DNA of 22,828 bases from Deltaproteobacteria bacterium (GCA_026388365.1 JAPLJW010000131.1:1-22828); one strand, 5' to 3'. Positions 6,979 through 15,640 are shown, counted from the stretch's first letter. Notes: a model not told the origin generated them from the sequence alone. Program-made: numbers and translations.

Positions 6979-9900
6979 CAGAGACGAGCCATTGCCTGTT
7001 TGAGGTGAGTTGGGAGGTCTGCAACAAGGTCGGGGGGATCTACACGGTCATCCGGAGCAAGCTCCCCGAAGCGACCCGGATCTTCGGGGAGGACTACTTC
7101 CTCCTCGGCCCGGACCTCAAGACGAACCTCGAATTCGAGGAAATGGACGAGGAGTGCTGGAACCGGATCCGCGAAGGGGTGGCCATCAAGGAGATCCCCT
7201 GCCGCTTCGGCCGCTGGAAGGTTCCCGGAGAACCCAAGGCGATCCTCGTCGGCTTCGGGCAAAAGTACAACAAGGACCAGCTCCTCTACCGGATCTGGGA
7301 GGACTACGGCGTCGATTCCATCGCCGGCGGCTGGGATTATATCGAGCCGGTCATGTTCAGCTACGCCTGCGGCGAGGTGATCGAGACAATCCACAACCTC
7401 CACGTGCGCCCCCGGGGAATGAGAAGCGTCGCGCAGTTTCACGAATGGATGACGGGGGCGGGACTTCTCGGCCTGAAGAAGCGGGTCCCGGAAATCGGCA
7501 CCGTCTTTACGACGCACGCGACGATGCTCGGGAGGGCGCTGGCCGGCTCCGGAATGGACATCTACACGACAATGGACCACATCTCCCCCCAGCGGGAGGC
7601 GGGCGCCCACAACATCACGGCCAAATGCTCGATGGAGACGGCGTCGGCCCGTGAGGCGGACTGCTTCACGACGGTGAGCGAGATCACCGCCACGGAGGCG
7701 AAAAATTTCCTCGGCCGGATGCCGGACCTGATCACCCCGAACGGCCTCGACATGGAGCACGTCCCCGACCTTGCAGCCGACCGAACGGAGGCGCGGAAGT
7801 CCCGGGAGAGGCTCCTGGCCGCCGCCGCCCGTTTCCTCCGCCGGGACTTTCCGGCAAATACGCGGATCATGCTCATCTCGGGACGCTACGAATACCGCAA
7901 CAAGGGGGTTGACGTCTTCCTCGAGGCCCTGGGCCGCCTGAACACCGAACTGGGGCCGGATGAGACCGTCCTCGCCTTCCTCTTTGTGCTGGGAGGGTAC
8001 ACGGACCTGATCCCCTCCCTCCAGAGCGACACGGCCCGGCCGGATCCCGGAAATCCGCCTATCGCCACCCACCGGCTGCACAATGAGGCGTCCGATCCGA
8101 TCCTGCGGGCCTGCGACCGGCTGGGGCTGCGGAACCTCCCGCAGAACCGCGTCCAGGTGATCTTCAGCCCGGCTTACCTCAACGGCCACGACGGCCTGAT
8201 CAACATGACCTATTACGACGCGCTGGCCGGTTGCGACCTCGGGATCTTCCCCTCCTACTACGAACCCTGGGGCTACACCCCTCTGGAGAGCGCGGCCCAC
8301 GCCGTCCCGACGATCACGACCGACCAGGCCGGCTTCGGCCTCTGGGCGCAGGAGGCGGGCGGCGAATGCAGGGGGATCATCCTCATCCGGCGCCTGGGAC
8401 AGACGGCCGAGGCGATCACGAATCATCTCCACGACCTCCTGCGGGATTTCCTGGACATGAACGAGGATCAGGTGCAGTGCATGCGGACCGACGCCCGCAC
8501 CGTCGCCTGCCGGGCGAACTGGAAGGACTTCTTCCGGAGCTACACGGAGGCCTATGAATGCGCGCTCACAGCCGCCGCAACCCGCACGGAGAAGATCGCC
8601 GCCAAGGACCTCAAGACAGAGCTGAAACACACCTTCGCCGGGACGGTCTCCGTCCAGCCCCATTTCCGGGCCTTTACGGCGGTGGCCAACCTCCCCGGGA
8701 AGATCTCCCGCCTCCGGGAACTCGCCTACAACCTCTGGTGGGCGTGGAATCCCCGCGCCCGCGACCTCTTCTCCTCCCTCGATCCTAAGGTCTGGGCCCG
8801 GATGGGCAACAACCCCGTCCGGATGTTGGAGACGGTCTCCCCCGGGCGTTTGATCGAAGCCTCGGAAAACACCAGCTACCTGGCCCTCTACGGGCGCATC
8901 CTCCAGCAGTTCGACGACTACATGGGGGACCGGACCCCCTCACCCCAGATCGGACCGCCGGACGGCCTGAAATGGTCGTCGCCGGTCGCCTATTTCTCGA
9001 CGGAATATGGCCTCCACGAGTGCCTGCCCATCTACTCCGGCGGCCTCGGCACCCTCTCCGGGGATCATCTGAAGACGGCGAGCGACCTGAACATCCCCCT
9101 CGTCGGCATCGGCCTTCTCTACAAGAACGGGTTTTTCCGGCAGGTCATCGACCGAAACGGCGCCCAGACGGAGGAGTACCCGGAGAACGATTTTGCCGGC
9201 ATGCCGCTGCAGATCGTCCAGGACGACCAGGGCGACGCGGTGCAGATCTCCCTGGAGCTGCCCGGCCGGACGCTCTTTGCCAACATCTGGGAGGTCCACG
9301 TCGGGCGCGTCTCCCTCTACCTCCTCGACACGGACGTCCCGCGGAACACCCCCCAGGACCGGAAGATCACGGAGCGCCTCTACTGCGCCGATCCCCGGAC
9401 GCGGATCGAGCAGGAGATCCTTCTCGGGATGGGCGGGGTCCGCCTCCTCCGGAAACTGGGGATCCGCCCCCGCGTCTACCACATCAACGAAGGGCACTCG
9501 GCCTTTCTCCTGTTTGAGCGGATCGGATCGCTGATCACGGAGGAGGGGCTCTCCTTCGACGAGGCGAGCGAGGTCGTGCGCGGGAGCACCGTCTTTACGA
9601 CCCACACGCCGGTGGAGGCGGGAAACGAACGGTTCAGCAGCGAGCTGATTGAACACTACTTCGCGAATTTCGTGAAATGGACCGGGATCTCCTGGTCGCA
9701 GTTCTGGGAGTTGGGACGCAAGGAGAGCGGCGAAGGAAAGCCCTTCTTCATGACGATCCTCGCCCTCAAGATGGCCCACAAGAGCAACGCGGTGAGCCGC
9801 CTCCACGGTCAGGTCTCCCGGCGGATGTGGCGGGAAGTCTGGAAGGGGTACGACGAATCAGACATCCCGATCGGCCACATCACGAACGGCGCCCACGTCC

Positions 9901-11228
9901 TCTCCTACATCTCCCCCCGGATGAAGGTCCTGCTGGACACCTACCTCGGCCTGGACTGGGACCGTCACATCAGCGATTCCGAGCGGTGGGCGCGCATCCA
10001 AGACATCCCCGACACCCTTCTGTGGCGGACACGCTATGAGCTCAAACAGAAGATGATCGACATCCTCCGGGACGACCTCTCCCGGAACTGGATGAAGTAC
10101 GGCTACACGAAGACCTGGCGGGAGGAACTCTTCGCGAAGATCAACCCGGCGGCCCTGATGATCGGCTTCGCCCGGCGGTTCGCCCCCTACAAGCGGGCCG
10201 ACATGCTCCTGTCCGATCTCGACCGGCTGGACCGGATCCTGAACCACCCCACCCGCCCCGTCCATATCGTCTTCGCCGGCAAGGCGCACCCGAACGACAA
10301 CATGGGGAAGGACCTGATCAAGAAGGTCATCTCCCTCTGCAAGGATGAGCGGTTCCGGGGGAAGATCTTCTTCGTCGAGGGGTACGACATCCGGATCGCC
10401 CGCCACCTCGTTCAGGGGGTGGATGTCTGGCTGAACACCCCCCGGCGGCCGTTGGAGGCGAGCGGAACCAGCGGGGAGAAGGTGGTCGCCAACGGCGTTC
10501 TCAACCTCAGCATCTCCGACGGGTGGTGGGTGGAGGGGGATGACGGCACGAACGGCTGGACGATTGGTCCCGTCGTGAAGGGAATCAGCGAAGAGATGGC
10601 CGACGCCGACGAGGAGGATGCCCAGTCCCTCTTCACACTGCTGGAGAACAGCGTGATCCCCCTTTTCTACGACCGCGAGATGTCGGGCCTCCCCGAGAGG
10701 TGGATCGCCATGATCAAGCGCTCCATGCAAACCCTCGTCCCCCGCTTCAACACGGAGCGGATGCTCGTCGAATACTACCGCGACCTCTACCTCCCCGCGG
10801 CGAGGCGGAAACACGAACTCTACAAGGAGTCCTTCCGGATGGCCCGGGAGCTGGCCGACTGGAAGCGGAAGATCCCGATGCGCTTCTCCTCCCTGCGCAT
10901 GCTGGACGTCAGCATCGAGGGAATACGCGGCGAAACGATCCTCGTGGAGCGGCCGTTCGACGTCAGCGTCCGGATCGATCCGGGAAAGTTAGAACCGGAG
11001 GAGGTCCTCGTGGAGCTGGTCATCGGGAAAAAGGACGGCAACGGCTTCGCGGAGCCGCCGGAGTGCGTCCCCCTCCGGCCGGACGGGAAGGGCGCGGACG
11101 GAACCCTCACCTTCTCCGCCTCCTACACGGTCCTGAAGAACGGCGCCTACGCCTATGGCATCCGCGTCCTCCCGTTCCACCCGAATCTGGCGACCAAGCA
11201 GGAGACGGGACTGGTGTACTGGGGGTAG
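6975..11228 (+). CDS. Fusion of GT3 glycogen synthase and GT35 alpha-glucan phosphorylase
   Basis: One 1417-residue chain with opposing activities. Residues 1 to about 540 are a eukaryote-like GT3 synthase: EVSWEVCNKVGGIYTVIRSK, EADCFTTVSEITATEA, YEYRNKGVDVFLEAL and FPSYYEPWGYTPLESAAH with Glu430 and Glu438 spaced like the yeast Gsy2 pair. From about residue 555 an alpha-glucan phosphorylase of the Thermotoga/short bacterial type follows. It opens with a DUF3417-like segment (ELAYNLWWAWNPRARDLF), continues with YFSTEYGLHECLPIYSGGLG and TTHTPVEAGN, and carries the PLP-lysine motif EASGTSGEKVVANG (Lys1169) and a C-terminal beta-rich tail. No stop or frameshift interrupts the linker. The ATG overlaps the GH57 stop by 4 nt behind AAGGAGAG. 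The synthase would elongate from UDP- or ADP-glucose and the phosphorylase would release glucose-1-phosphate. Both halves keep the key residues I checked, so both may be active. Confidence 0.9.
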   Translation: MTETSHCLFEVSWEVCNKVGGIYTVIRSKLPEATRIFGEDYFLLGPDLKTNLEFEEMDEECWNRIREGVAIKEIPCRFGRWKVPGEPKAILVGFGQKYNKDQLLYRIWEDYGVDSIAGGWDYIEPVMFSYACGEVIETIHNLHVRPRGMRSVAQFHEWMTGAGLLGLKKRVPEIGTVFTTHATMLGRALAGSGMDIYTTMDHISPQREAGAHNITAKCSMETASAREADCFTTVSEITATEAKNFLGRMPDLITPNGLDMEHVPDLAADRTEARKSRERLLAAAARFLRRDFPANTRIMLISGRYEYRNKGVDVFLEALGRLNTELGPDETVLAFLFVLGGYTDLIPSLQSDTARPDPGNPPIATHRLHNEASDPILRACDRLGLRNLPQNRVQVIFSPAYLNGHDGLINMTYYDALAGCDLGIFPSYYEPWGYTPLESAAHAVPTITTDQAGFGLWAQEAGGECRGIILIRRLGQTAEAITNHLHDLLRDFLDMNEDQVQCMRTDARTVACRANWKDFFRSYTEAYECALTAAATRTEKIAAKDLKTELKHTFAGTVSVQPHFRAFTAVANLPGKISRLRELAYNLWWAWNPRARDLFSSLDPKVWARMGNNPVRMLETVSPGRLIEASENTSYLALYGRILQQFDDYMGDRTPSPQIGPPDGLKWSSPVAYFSTEYGLHECLPIYSGGLGTLSGDHLKTASDLNIPLVGIGLLYKNGFFRQVIDRNGAQTEEYPENDFAGMPLQIVQDDQGDAVQISLELPGRTLFANIWEVHVGRVSLYLLDTDVPRNTPQDRKITERLYCADPRTRIEQEILLGMGGVRLLRKLGIRPRVYHINEGHSAFLLFERIGSLITEEGLSFDEASEVVRGSTVFTTHTPVEAGNERFSSELIEHYFANFVKWTGISWSQFWELGRKESGEGKPFFMTILALKMAHKSNAVSRLHGQVSRRMWREVWKGYDESDIPIGHITNGAHVLSYISPRMKVLLDTYLGLDWDRHISDSERWARIQDIPDTLLWRTRYELKQKMIDILRDDLSRNWMKYGYTKTWREELFAKINPAALMIGFARRFAPYKRADMLLSDLDRLDRILNHPTRPVHIVFAGKAHPNDNMGKDLIKKVISLCKDERFRGKIFFVEGYDIRIARHLVQGVDVWLNTPRRPLEASGTSGEKVVANGVLNLSISDGWWVEGDDGTNGWTIGPVVKGISEEMADADEEDAQSLFTLLENSVIPLFYDREMSGLPERWIAMIKRSMQTLVPRFNTERMLVEYYRDLYLPAARRKHELYKESFRMARELADWKRKIPMRFSSLRMLDVSIEGIRGETILVERPFDVSVRIDPGKLEPEEVLVELVIGKKDGNGFAEPPECVPLRPDGKGADGTLTFSASYTVLKNGAYAYGIRVLPFHPNLATKQETGLVYWG

Positions 11229-11542
11229 GCGTTGGATAGGCGCAATGACCGTATTATCCTTATCCTTCTGCACGGAAGATCGGGAGATGGTCACGGAGAC
11301 CTTGACCTCTCTGAAGGGCACCCTGGACGAAGCCATCGGCGGGGCGCCAAACCGCGCAAGAATTTGGCATGAAGATGATCGGCCTCGTCGGAGTATTATC
11401 AATGATATCATTTTGATTAGTGACTTCTGTGCATCGAAGTGATTTCCGGATGGAGGCCGGTCCAGGGGCGTGGCGCGGCCACATGGCCGGGACCCAATGA
11501 GCGGAAGCTATAAAACCCCAGACTCCGATCCTTGAGGTATCC
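11229..11542. other. Intergenic region after the glucan operon
   Basis: No recognised gene. A 65-codon open frame (ATG 11245 to 11442) has only a weak ribosome site and resembles nothing I know. A perfect 12-bp palindrome, AATGATATCATT, lies at 11401-11412 in a short AT-rich patch. TATAAA at 11509-11514 could be a -10 element for the next gene but has no good -35 partner. No clear terminator for the glucan operon is visible. Confidence 0.4.
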
Positions 11543-12244
11543 ATGGTTCCGTGGCAGCTTCTCGACAGCGCGCAGGTGACCGGAGAAAACAAAGATCTTC
11601 GCCTATACCAGCGCGGCAGAGAGTTCTCGATCCGGGTGGACGGTTCCGAACTCATGAATAGTCGTGTCCATGGTTCGGAGGATACCATGGCACAGATCGC
11701 CTGTGCAAAAATCGCCTTCCTCCCCTGTCCCCAGGTCCTGATCGGAGGATTGGGCATGGGGTACACCCTGGCCGCGGCACTGAACCGGCTCGGCGCCGGA
11801 AGCCGGGTGGTGGTGGCCGAACTCGTGCCGGCGGTGGTGGCGTGGAACCGGGGGCCTCTTGCAGCTTTGGCAGGCCATCCCCTTGATGACGACCGGGTCA
11901 CGGTTCGAGAAGTCGACGTCGCGCAAATTCTTCGGGCGGAGCATCAGGCCTACGATGCCATCCTGCTGGACGTGGATAATGGCCCCAGGGGCCTGACCCG
12001 GAAGAGCAACGACTGGCTCTACAACCGAACCGGACTGGATGCAGCCTTTACGGCACTGCGGCCTTCTGGCATTTTCGCCTTATGGTCGGCAAGCCCCGAT
12101 GTGACTTTCGCCCTGCTGCTGCGCAAAGCGGGATTCGAGGTTGACGAAAAACGTGTCCGGGCGCGAGGTCCACGCGGGGGAGGATACCACACGATTTGGG
12201 TCGCCGGGCGCGTTGTGGGGCCTCGTGGCGCACTTACCGGATGA
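11543..12244 (+). CDS. Spermidine-synthase-like protein (Rossmann methyltransferase fold)
   Basis: A 233-residue protein of the polyamine synthase/SAM-dependent methyltransferase superfamily. The nucleotide-binding loop is LIGGLGMGYTLAAAL (Gly68-Gly73). An acidic residue that would bind the ligand ribose is in VVVAELVPAVVAW. DAILLDVDNGP holds Asp143 and Asp145, in the position of the catalytic acid of spermidine synthase. RPSGIFALWSASPD is the following strand. The N-terminal beta domain of full-length SpeE is much reduced, so this is the shorter uncharacterised type often auto-labelled spermidine synthase. Aminopropyl transfer is not established. ATG 11543 follows GAGG (11534-11537) with 5-nt spacing. 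The GC level is lower than in the glucan operon. Confidence 0.75.
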   Translation: MVPWQLLDSAQVTGENKDLRLYQRGREFSIRVDGSELMNSRVHGSEDTMAQIACAKIAFLPCPQVLIGGLGMGYTLAAALNRLGAGSRVVVAELVPAVVAWNRGPLAALAGHPLDDDRVTVREVDVAQILRAEHQAYDAILLDVDNGPRGLTRKSNDWLYNRTGLDAAFTALRPSGIFALWSASPDVTFALLLRKAGFEVDEKRVRARGPRGGGYHTIWVAGRVVGPRGALTG

Positions 12245-12548
12245 AAGGTGCGACGGCGGACTCGATGGTTTTCGGTCTCTCGTACTTACGTATAGCTTCT
12301 GTACTGCACAAATCGTCAACCTTGACAAAAATGGATGACTTCTAACTCGCAATCATTGATTTTGTTTTTTGGATAATCATGATATTAATAAATCGCTTGA
12401 GGGGGGCTTGCGGAAACGTGATGCATGGTCAGGCGTCTCTATGCCACGAAGCTGGAAAAGATGGAAACACTGGAAGGCGTTGCCCTAAACATGCACGCAC
12501 CATGTTTCTACCCGACCTCGACTCAGAATACCCATCAAGGGGAAAGAA
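12245..12548. other. AT-rich intergenic region upstream of the NIPSNAP gene
   Basis: No gene seen. TTGACA (12322-12327), GATAAT (12372-12377) and TATTAA (12383-12388) are promoter-like hexamers, but none pair at 16-18 bp, so no promoter is called. The segment 12350-12395 is strongly AT-rich compared with its surroundings. Confidence 0.35.
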
Positions 12549-12872
12549 ATGATCTACGAGCTGCGTATCTATGATGCCATTCCCGGAAAACTCCCGGCCC
12601 TCAACGAACGTTTTGCCAGGATTACGATGGGCTACTTCGAAAAATATGGACTGAAAGTGGTCGGCTTCTGGACGGACGAGGTCGGTACCAATAACCGTCT
12701 CACCTACATGCTCGCTTTCGACGACATGGCGCAGCGCGACAAAGCGTGGGCCGGTTTCAGAGCCGACCCGGAGCGGGCAAAAGCGTTCGCAGAGACCGAA
12801 AAGGACGGAGCCATAGTCGCCCGTGTCACAAACACGATCATGCGCCCGACCGACTACTCGCCGATGCAGTAG
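12549..12872 (+). CDS. NIPSNAP family protein
   Basis: A 107-residue small protein of the NIPSNAP/dimeric alpha-beta barrel (ferredoxin-like) class. It opens with MIYELRIYDAIPGKLPALNERF, then GLKVVGFWTDEVG, and the YMLAFDDMAQRDKAWAGFRADPE segment conserved in the family. It ends in a strand with ARVTNTIMRPTDYSP. Bacterial members are usually cytoplasmic dimers without assigned activity, sometimes next to catabolic enzymes; no such partner is evident here. GGGGAAAG precedes the ATG at normal spacing. It is monocistronic as far as can be seen, with about 300 nt of gap on each side. Confidence 0.85.
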   Translation: MIYELRIYDAIPGKLPALNERFARITMGYFEKYGLKVVGFWTDEVGTNNRLTYMLAFDDMAQRDKAWAGFRADPERAKAFAETEKDGAIVARVTNTIMRPTDYSPMQ

Positions 12873-12903
12873 CTCGTCATGCCAACATTTTTGTAAGGAG
12901 GCT

Positions 12904-12999
12904 ATGTGCGACCAAAAAGTAACTTTGTCGCTCAAAATGACTGCCGCTGCTCCACCTCCATCCTCCAATCACATCGCCAGCCCCTGTTTTTCGATGTAA
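12904..12999 (+). CDS. Possible 31-residue ORF or gene remnant behind a strong ribosome site
   Basis: A perfect AAGGAGG (12895-12901) stands just before ATG 12904 (2-nt gap) and GTG 12906 (4-nt gap). From the ATG the frame encodes 31 residues starting MCDQKVTLSLKMTAAAPPPS and stops at TAA 12997-12999. From the GTG a different frame gives 68 residues to 13112. Neither resembles a known protein. It may be the 5' stump of a deleted gene, since a strong ribosome site with nothing convincing behind it is unusual. The rest of 12873-13225 is AT-rich intergenic sequence. Confidence 0.25.
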   Translation: MCDQKVTLSLKMTAAAPPPSSNHIASPCFSM

Positions 13000-13058
13000 A
13001 CTGTCCCTTGTCAAGCAAAAACAACCCCCCTATACTCCTACCACGAAAATGGAAATTC

Positions 13059-13100
13059 TTATCAATTATAAATATTATCAATTACTTTCATTGGTATAAG
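13059..13100 (+). promoter_or_regulatory. Tandem TTATCAATTA repeats and extended -10 promoter upstream of the acylase gene
   Basis: TTATCAATTA occurs twice, at 13059-13068 and 13075-13084, offset by 16 bp. It is followed by TTGGTATAAG (13091-13100), which fits an extended -10 (TGG plus TATAAG at 13095-13100) with no good -35. Direct repeats where a -35 would sit suggest an activator site. The leader to the acylase ATG would be about 120 nt. The surrounding DNA is very AT-rich, so chance repeats are possible. Confidence 0.35.
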
Positions 13101-13225
13101 GATATTTTTTAAACACATTGTTCAGAATGTTAATTACATCATCAGGAACGGTCTTTTTCTAAGGAAGCGTGGATGTAGATTCGCCCATTTACCCAATTAT
13201 TGGATTGAAAAGGAGGAGACCAAAA

Positions 13226-15640
13226 ATGCGAGAAAGAAAATTTTATGCGTTGAAACAGTTATGTTCCCGTTGGCTGACACTGACCATTCTTCTGATCTCT
13301 ATCGCCATCATGGGATTGGGATGTTCCAGCGGAGGATCCGGACCCTCTACGGTAACAACCACACGTGACGCTAAAGGGGTGTGGTTCATTACCGGTTCGG
13401 AGCAGGACAGACTATATGATGTATTCGAAGCCATGGGCTATGCCGTTGCTACGGACCGGCTCTGGCAGGCGGAAACGTTTAGGCGGTCTGCCCGGGGAAG
13501 GCTGGCTGAGATATTCGGCGCCACCCAGTTGGCCCAGGATAGCTTCGTGCGCACCACCGGCTATTCCGACCAGGAACTGCAAGACGGTTTCGCTTCCATG
13601 GATGCGGAGGCGCAGGGCGTGATCAACGGTTATGTGGCAGGCTTTAACAGACGCATAGCCGAGATTCGCTCAACGCCTTCCCTGCTTCCCTTTGAATTTT
13701 CCGCAGTTGGAATTACGAGTGTTACGCTTGAGGACTGGACGTACAAGGATGTCCTGGCCTGGGCGTCGTTGATGCTGAGAAACTTCGATCCCGAAGCGCA
13801 GACGCAGGGACAGATCAATAACGCGGCATTGTACCAGGGGCTCGTGGCTGCATATGGCGTCACGCAAGGACCGCGCATGTTCGAGGATTTACGATGGCTC
13901 AACGATCCCGACGCGCTGACCTATATCCCCAAACCTATCGGAGCTTCCAGTGCTCAAAAGTCAACAGAAGAAATAGGGTCCCCGCTGATGGAAAATCCTC
14001 CGTCCTTACCTGATCTGCGTGAGGTCGCCAAACGCATGGACGAGATGCGGTCGGGGATCGACGAAAATCTGAAGAAGATAAATGCCTACGTCAAGATGGG
14101 CAGTTATGCCTGGGCAATCAAAGGGAGCAAAACAGCATCCGGTAATCCTACAATCTACTCCGGTCCGCAGATGGGATTTACCGTACCCTCCATCATCGGT
14201 GAGGGTTCCATCAGGGCCGGCGGTTTGAATATCTCCGGCATGCACATCGCGGGGCTTCCCTGCATCGTTATCGGTCGCACACCGCACCATGCATGGTCCA
14301 TGCAGGTGGGGCATGCCCATACCGTGGACTATTACATGGAATCCGCGGCCGCGATGACCCTTCACAGGACGGACACCATCAAGGTGAAAGGCGCTGCCAA
14401 CGTGGTTCTGCCCATATACAGGACGGCTCATGGACCCGTTATTAATGCAAGCCCTGTCATTTCATGGAAATATTCCCAGTGGGGGCATGAATTTAAGACT
14501 GTGAGGGCCTATCTTGACCTTGCCCGGGCCACCAGCATGGACCAGTTCGGGGCGGCCATAGAACTCGTGGCGGTATCCCAGCATTTCACTTATGCCGATA
14601 GGGATGGGAACATCGCCTACTGGATGTCGGGAAGGGACCCCGTCCGTCCATACGGTGAATGGCGGCTGCCACAGGGCGCTGCAGGGACAGCCCTTGAATG
14701 GGATTCAGCAAACCTTATCCCCCGTTCAACCGATCGCAATAATACCAGCCGGCGTTATTACAGCGGCTGGAACAACAAAGCGCATGCAGGCTACGCCAAT
14801 TCATGGAATAACCTTTCATACGGATTCGGCACGTTCCACCGAGCCCATGTCGTCGATGACTACCTTTCCGCAACCAACAGTCTGACTTTTGATCAAGTCA
14901 GGAACCTTGCACTCAACATCGCAACGACGGACTCCTTCGGCGGTGGGGGGAATCCCTGGAAGTTTGTGTCTGATTATTTCATCGCCGCCGTAAACACGGC
15001 CCCAGATGCCCCCATTGCCGCCCGTTCAGCGGCGCTTGCCCTTCTTGCCGCGTGGGACGGACACTTCGTGGACGGAGGAGCAGGATCCTGGGCCGCAGGA
15101 ACGAACCGTGCCGATGCATGGATGCTCATGGACGCATGGATCAAAGAGGTTCTGAGGCTCACTTTCGAGGAGCTTGATCCTGCCAGTCTTTCAGCAGCAA
15201 AAAATAACCTGGTGCTCTTCAATGCACTCCTCCACGGCCTCAGGCCGGGAGGTATCAAAAACTACTATGACTGGTTCAAGAACGCGGATCCTACGGCGCC
15301 TCAGACCGCCAACGCGATCATCGTAAAAGCGCTGGACAATACGCTTGTCACACTGGGAGTCCAGCCCTGGGGCGCCAATAAGCGGAGCGTTATCCCGTAT
15401 AACCACGCCATGCTGGGAAAGGTATGGGAAATGCCCTTCTCGTCACGTTCCACCTACGCGCACACCATTGAATACGCCAGCACGGGCCCCGTCAAGATCC
15501 AAAGCATGTTCCCCCTGGGAGAATCGGGAAACATATCAGTGGGCGCGGGTGGTGCACCCGTTTTCGATGCCAATTTCTATACTATGACCAGCGTGTACGA
15601 TGGGTTTGTATACAGAGACTTCCCATTGTTTACGCCGTAA
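13226..15640 (+). CDS. Penicillin-acylase-family amidohydrolase, probable lipoprotein
   Basis: An 804-residue N-terminal-nucleophile hydrolase that would cleave an amide bond (beta-lactam side chain, acyl-homoserine lactone or another N-acyl amide). ATG 13226 follows AGGAGG (13211-13216). Residues 1-33 form a signal with basic start, hydrophobic core and GLGC ending at Cys33, then a Ser/Gly linker. The Gly at -3 makes the lipobox imperfect. The alpha chain contains MGYAVATDRLWQAE. The autocleavage site is Gly292-Ser293 in MGSYAWAIKGSKTASG, followed by GPQMGF, which aligns with the SN-W-V and NGPQ pattern of penicillin G acylase. TYADRDGNIAYWMSG and the C-terminal PLGESGN are also family features. 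The substrate is unknown. It is flanked by long AT-rich upstream DNA and a strong terminator, so it stands alone. Confidence 0.9.
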   Translation: MRERKFYALKQLCSRWLTLTILLISIAIMGLGCSSGGSGPSTVTTTRDAKGVWFITGSEQDRLYDVFEAMGYAVATDRLWQAETFRRSARGRLAEIFGATQLAQDSFVRTTGYSDQELQDGFASMDAEAQGVINGYVAGFNRRIAEIRSTPSLLPFEFSAVGITSVTLEDWTYKDVLAWASLMLRNFDPEAQTQGQINNAALYQGLVAAYGVTQGPRMFEDLRWLNDPDALTYIPKPIGASSAQKSTEEIGSPLMENPPSLPDLREVAKRMDEMRSGIDENLKKINAYVKMGSYAWAIKGSKTASGNPTIYSGPQMGFTVPSIIGEGSIRAGGLNISGMHIAGLPCIVIGRTPHHAWSMQVGHAHTVDYYMESAAAMTLHRTDTIKVKGAANVVLPIYRTAHGPVINASPVISWKYSQWGHEFKTVRAYLDLARATSMDQFGAAIELVAVSQHFTYADRDGNIAYWMSGRDPVRPYGEWRLPQGAAGTALEWDSANLIPRSTDRNNTSRRYYSGWNNKAHAGYANSWNNLSYGFGTFHRAHVVDDYLSATNSLTFDQVRNLALNIATTDSFGGGGNPWKFVSDYFIAAVNTAPDAPIAARSAALALLAAWDGHFVDGGAGSWAAGTNRADAWMLMDAWIKEVLRLTFEELDPASLSAAKNNLVLFNALLHGLRPGGIKNYYDWFKNADPTAPQTANAIIVKALDNTLVTLGVQPWGANKRSVIPYNHAMLGKVWEMPFSSRSTYAHTIEYASTGPVKIQSMFPLGESGNISVGAGGAPVFDANFYTMTSVYDGFVYRDFPLFTP

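Noticed and set aside
11245..11442. 65-residue open frame after the glucan operon as a gene
   Set aside because: Weak ribosome site, no recognisable motif, and overlap with the only palindromic and AT-rich patch of the gap; kept only as a note in the intergenic entry.
12322..12350. TTGACA promoter upstream of the NIPSNAP gene
   Set aside because: No -10-like hexamer stands 16-18 bp downstream (bases there are ACTCGC or similar).
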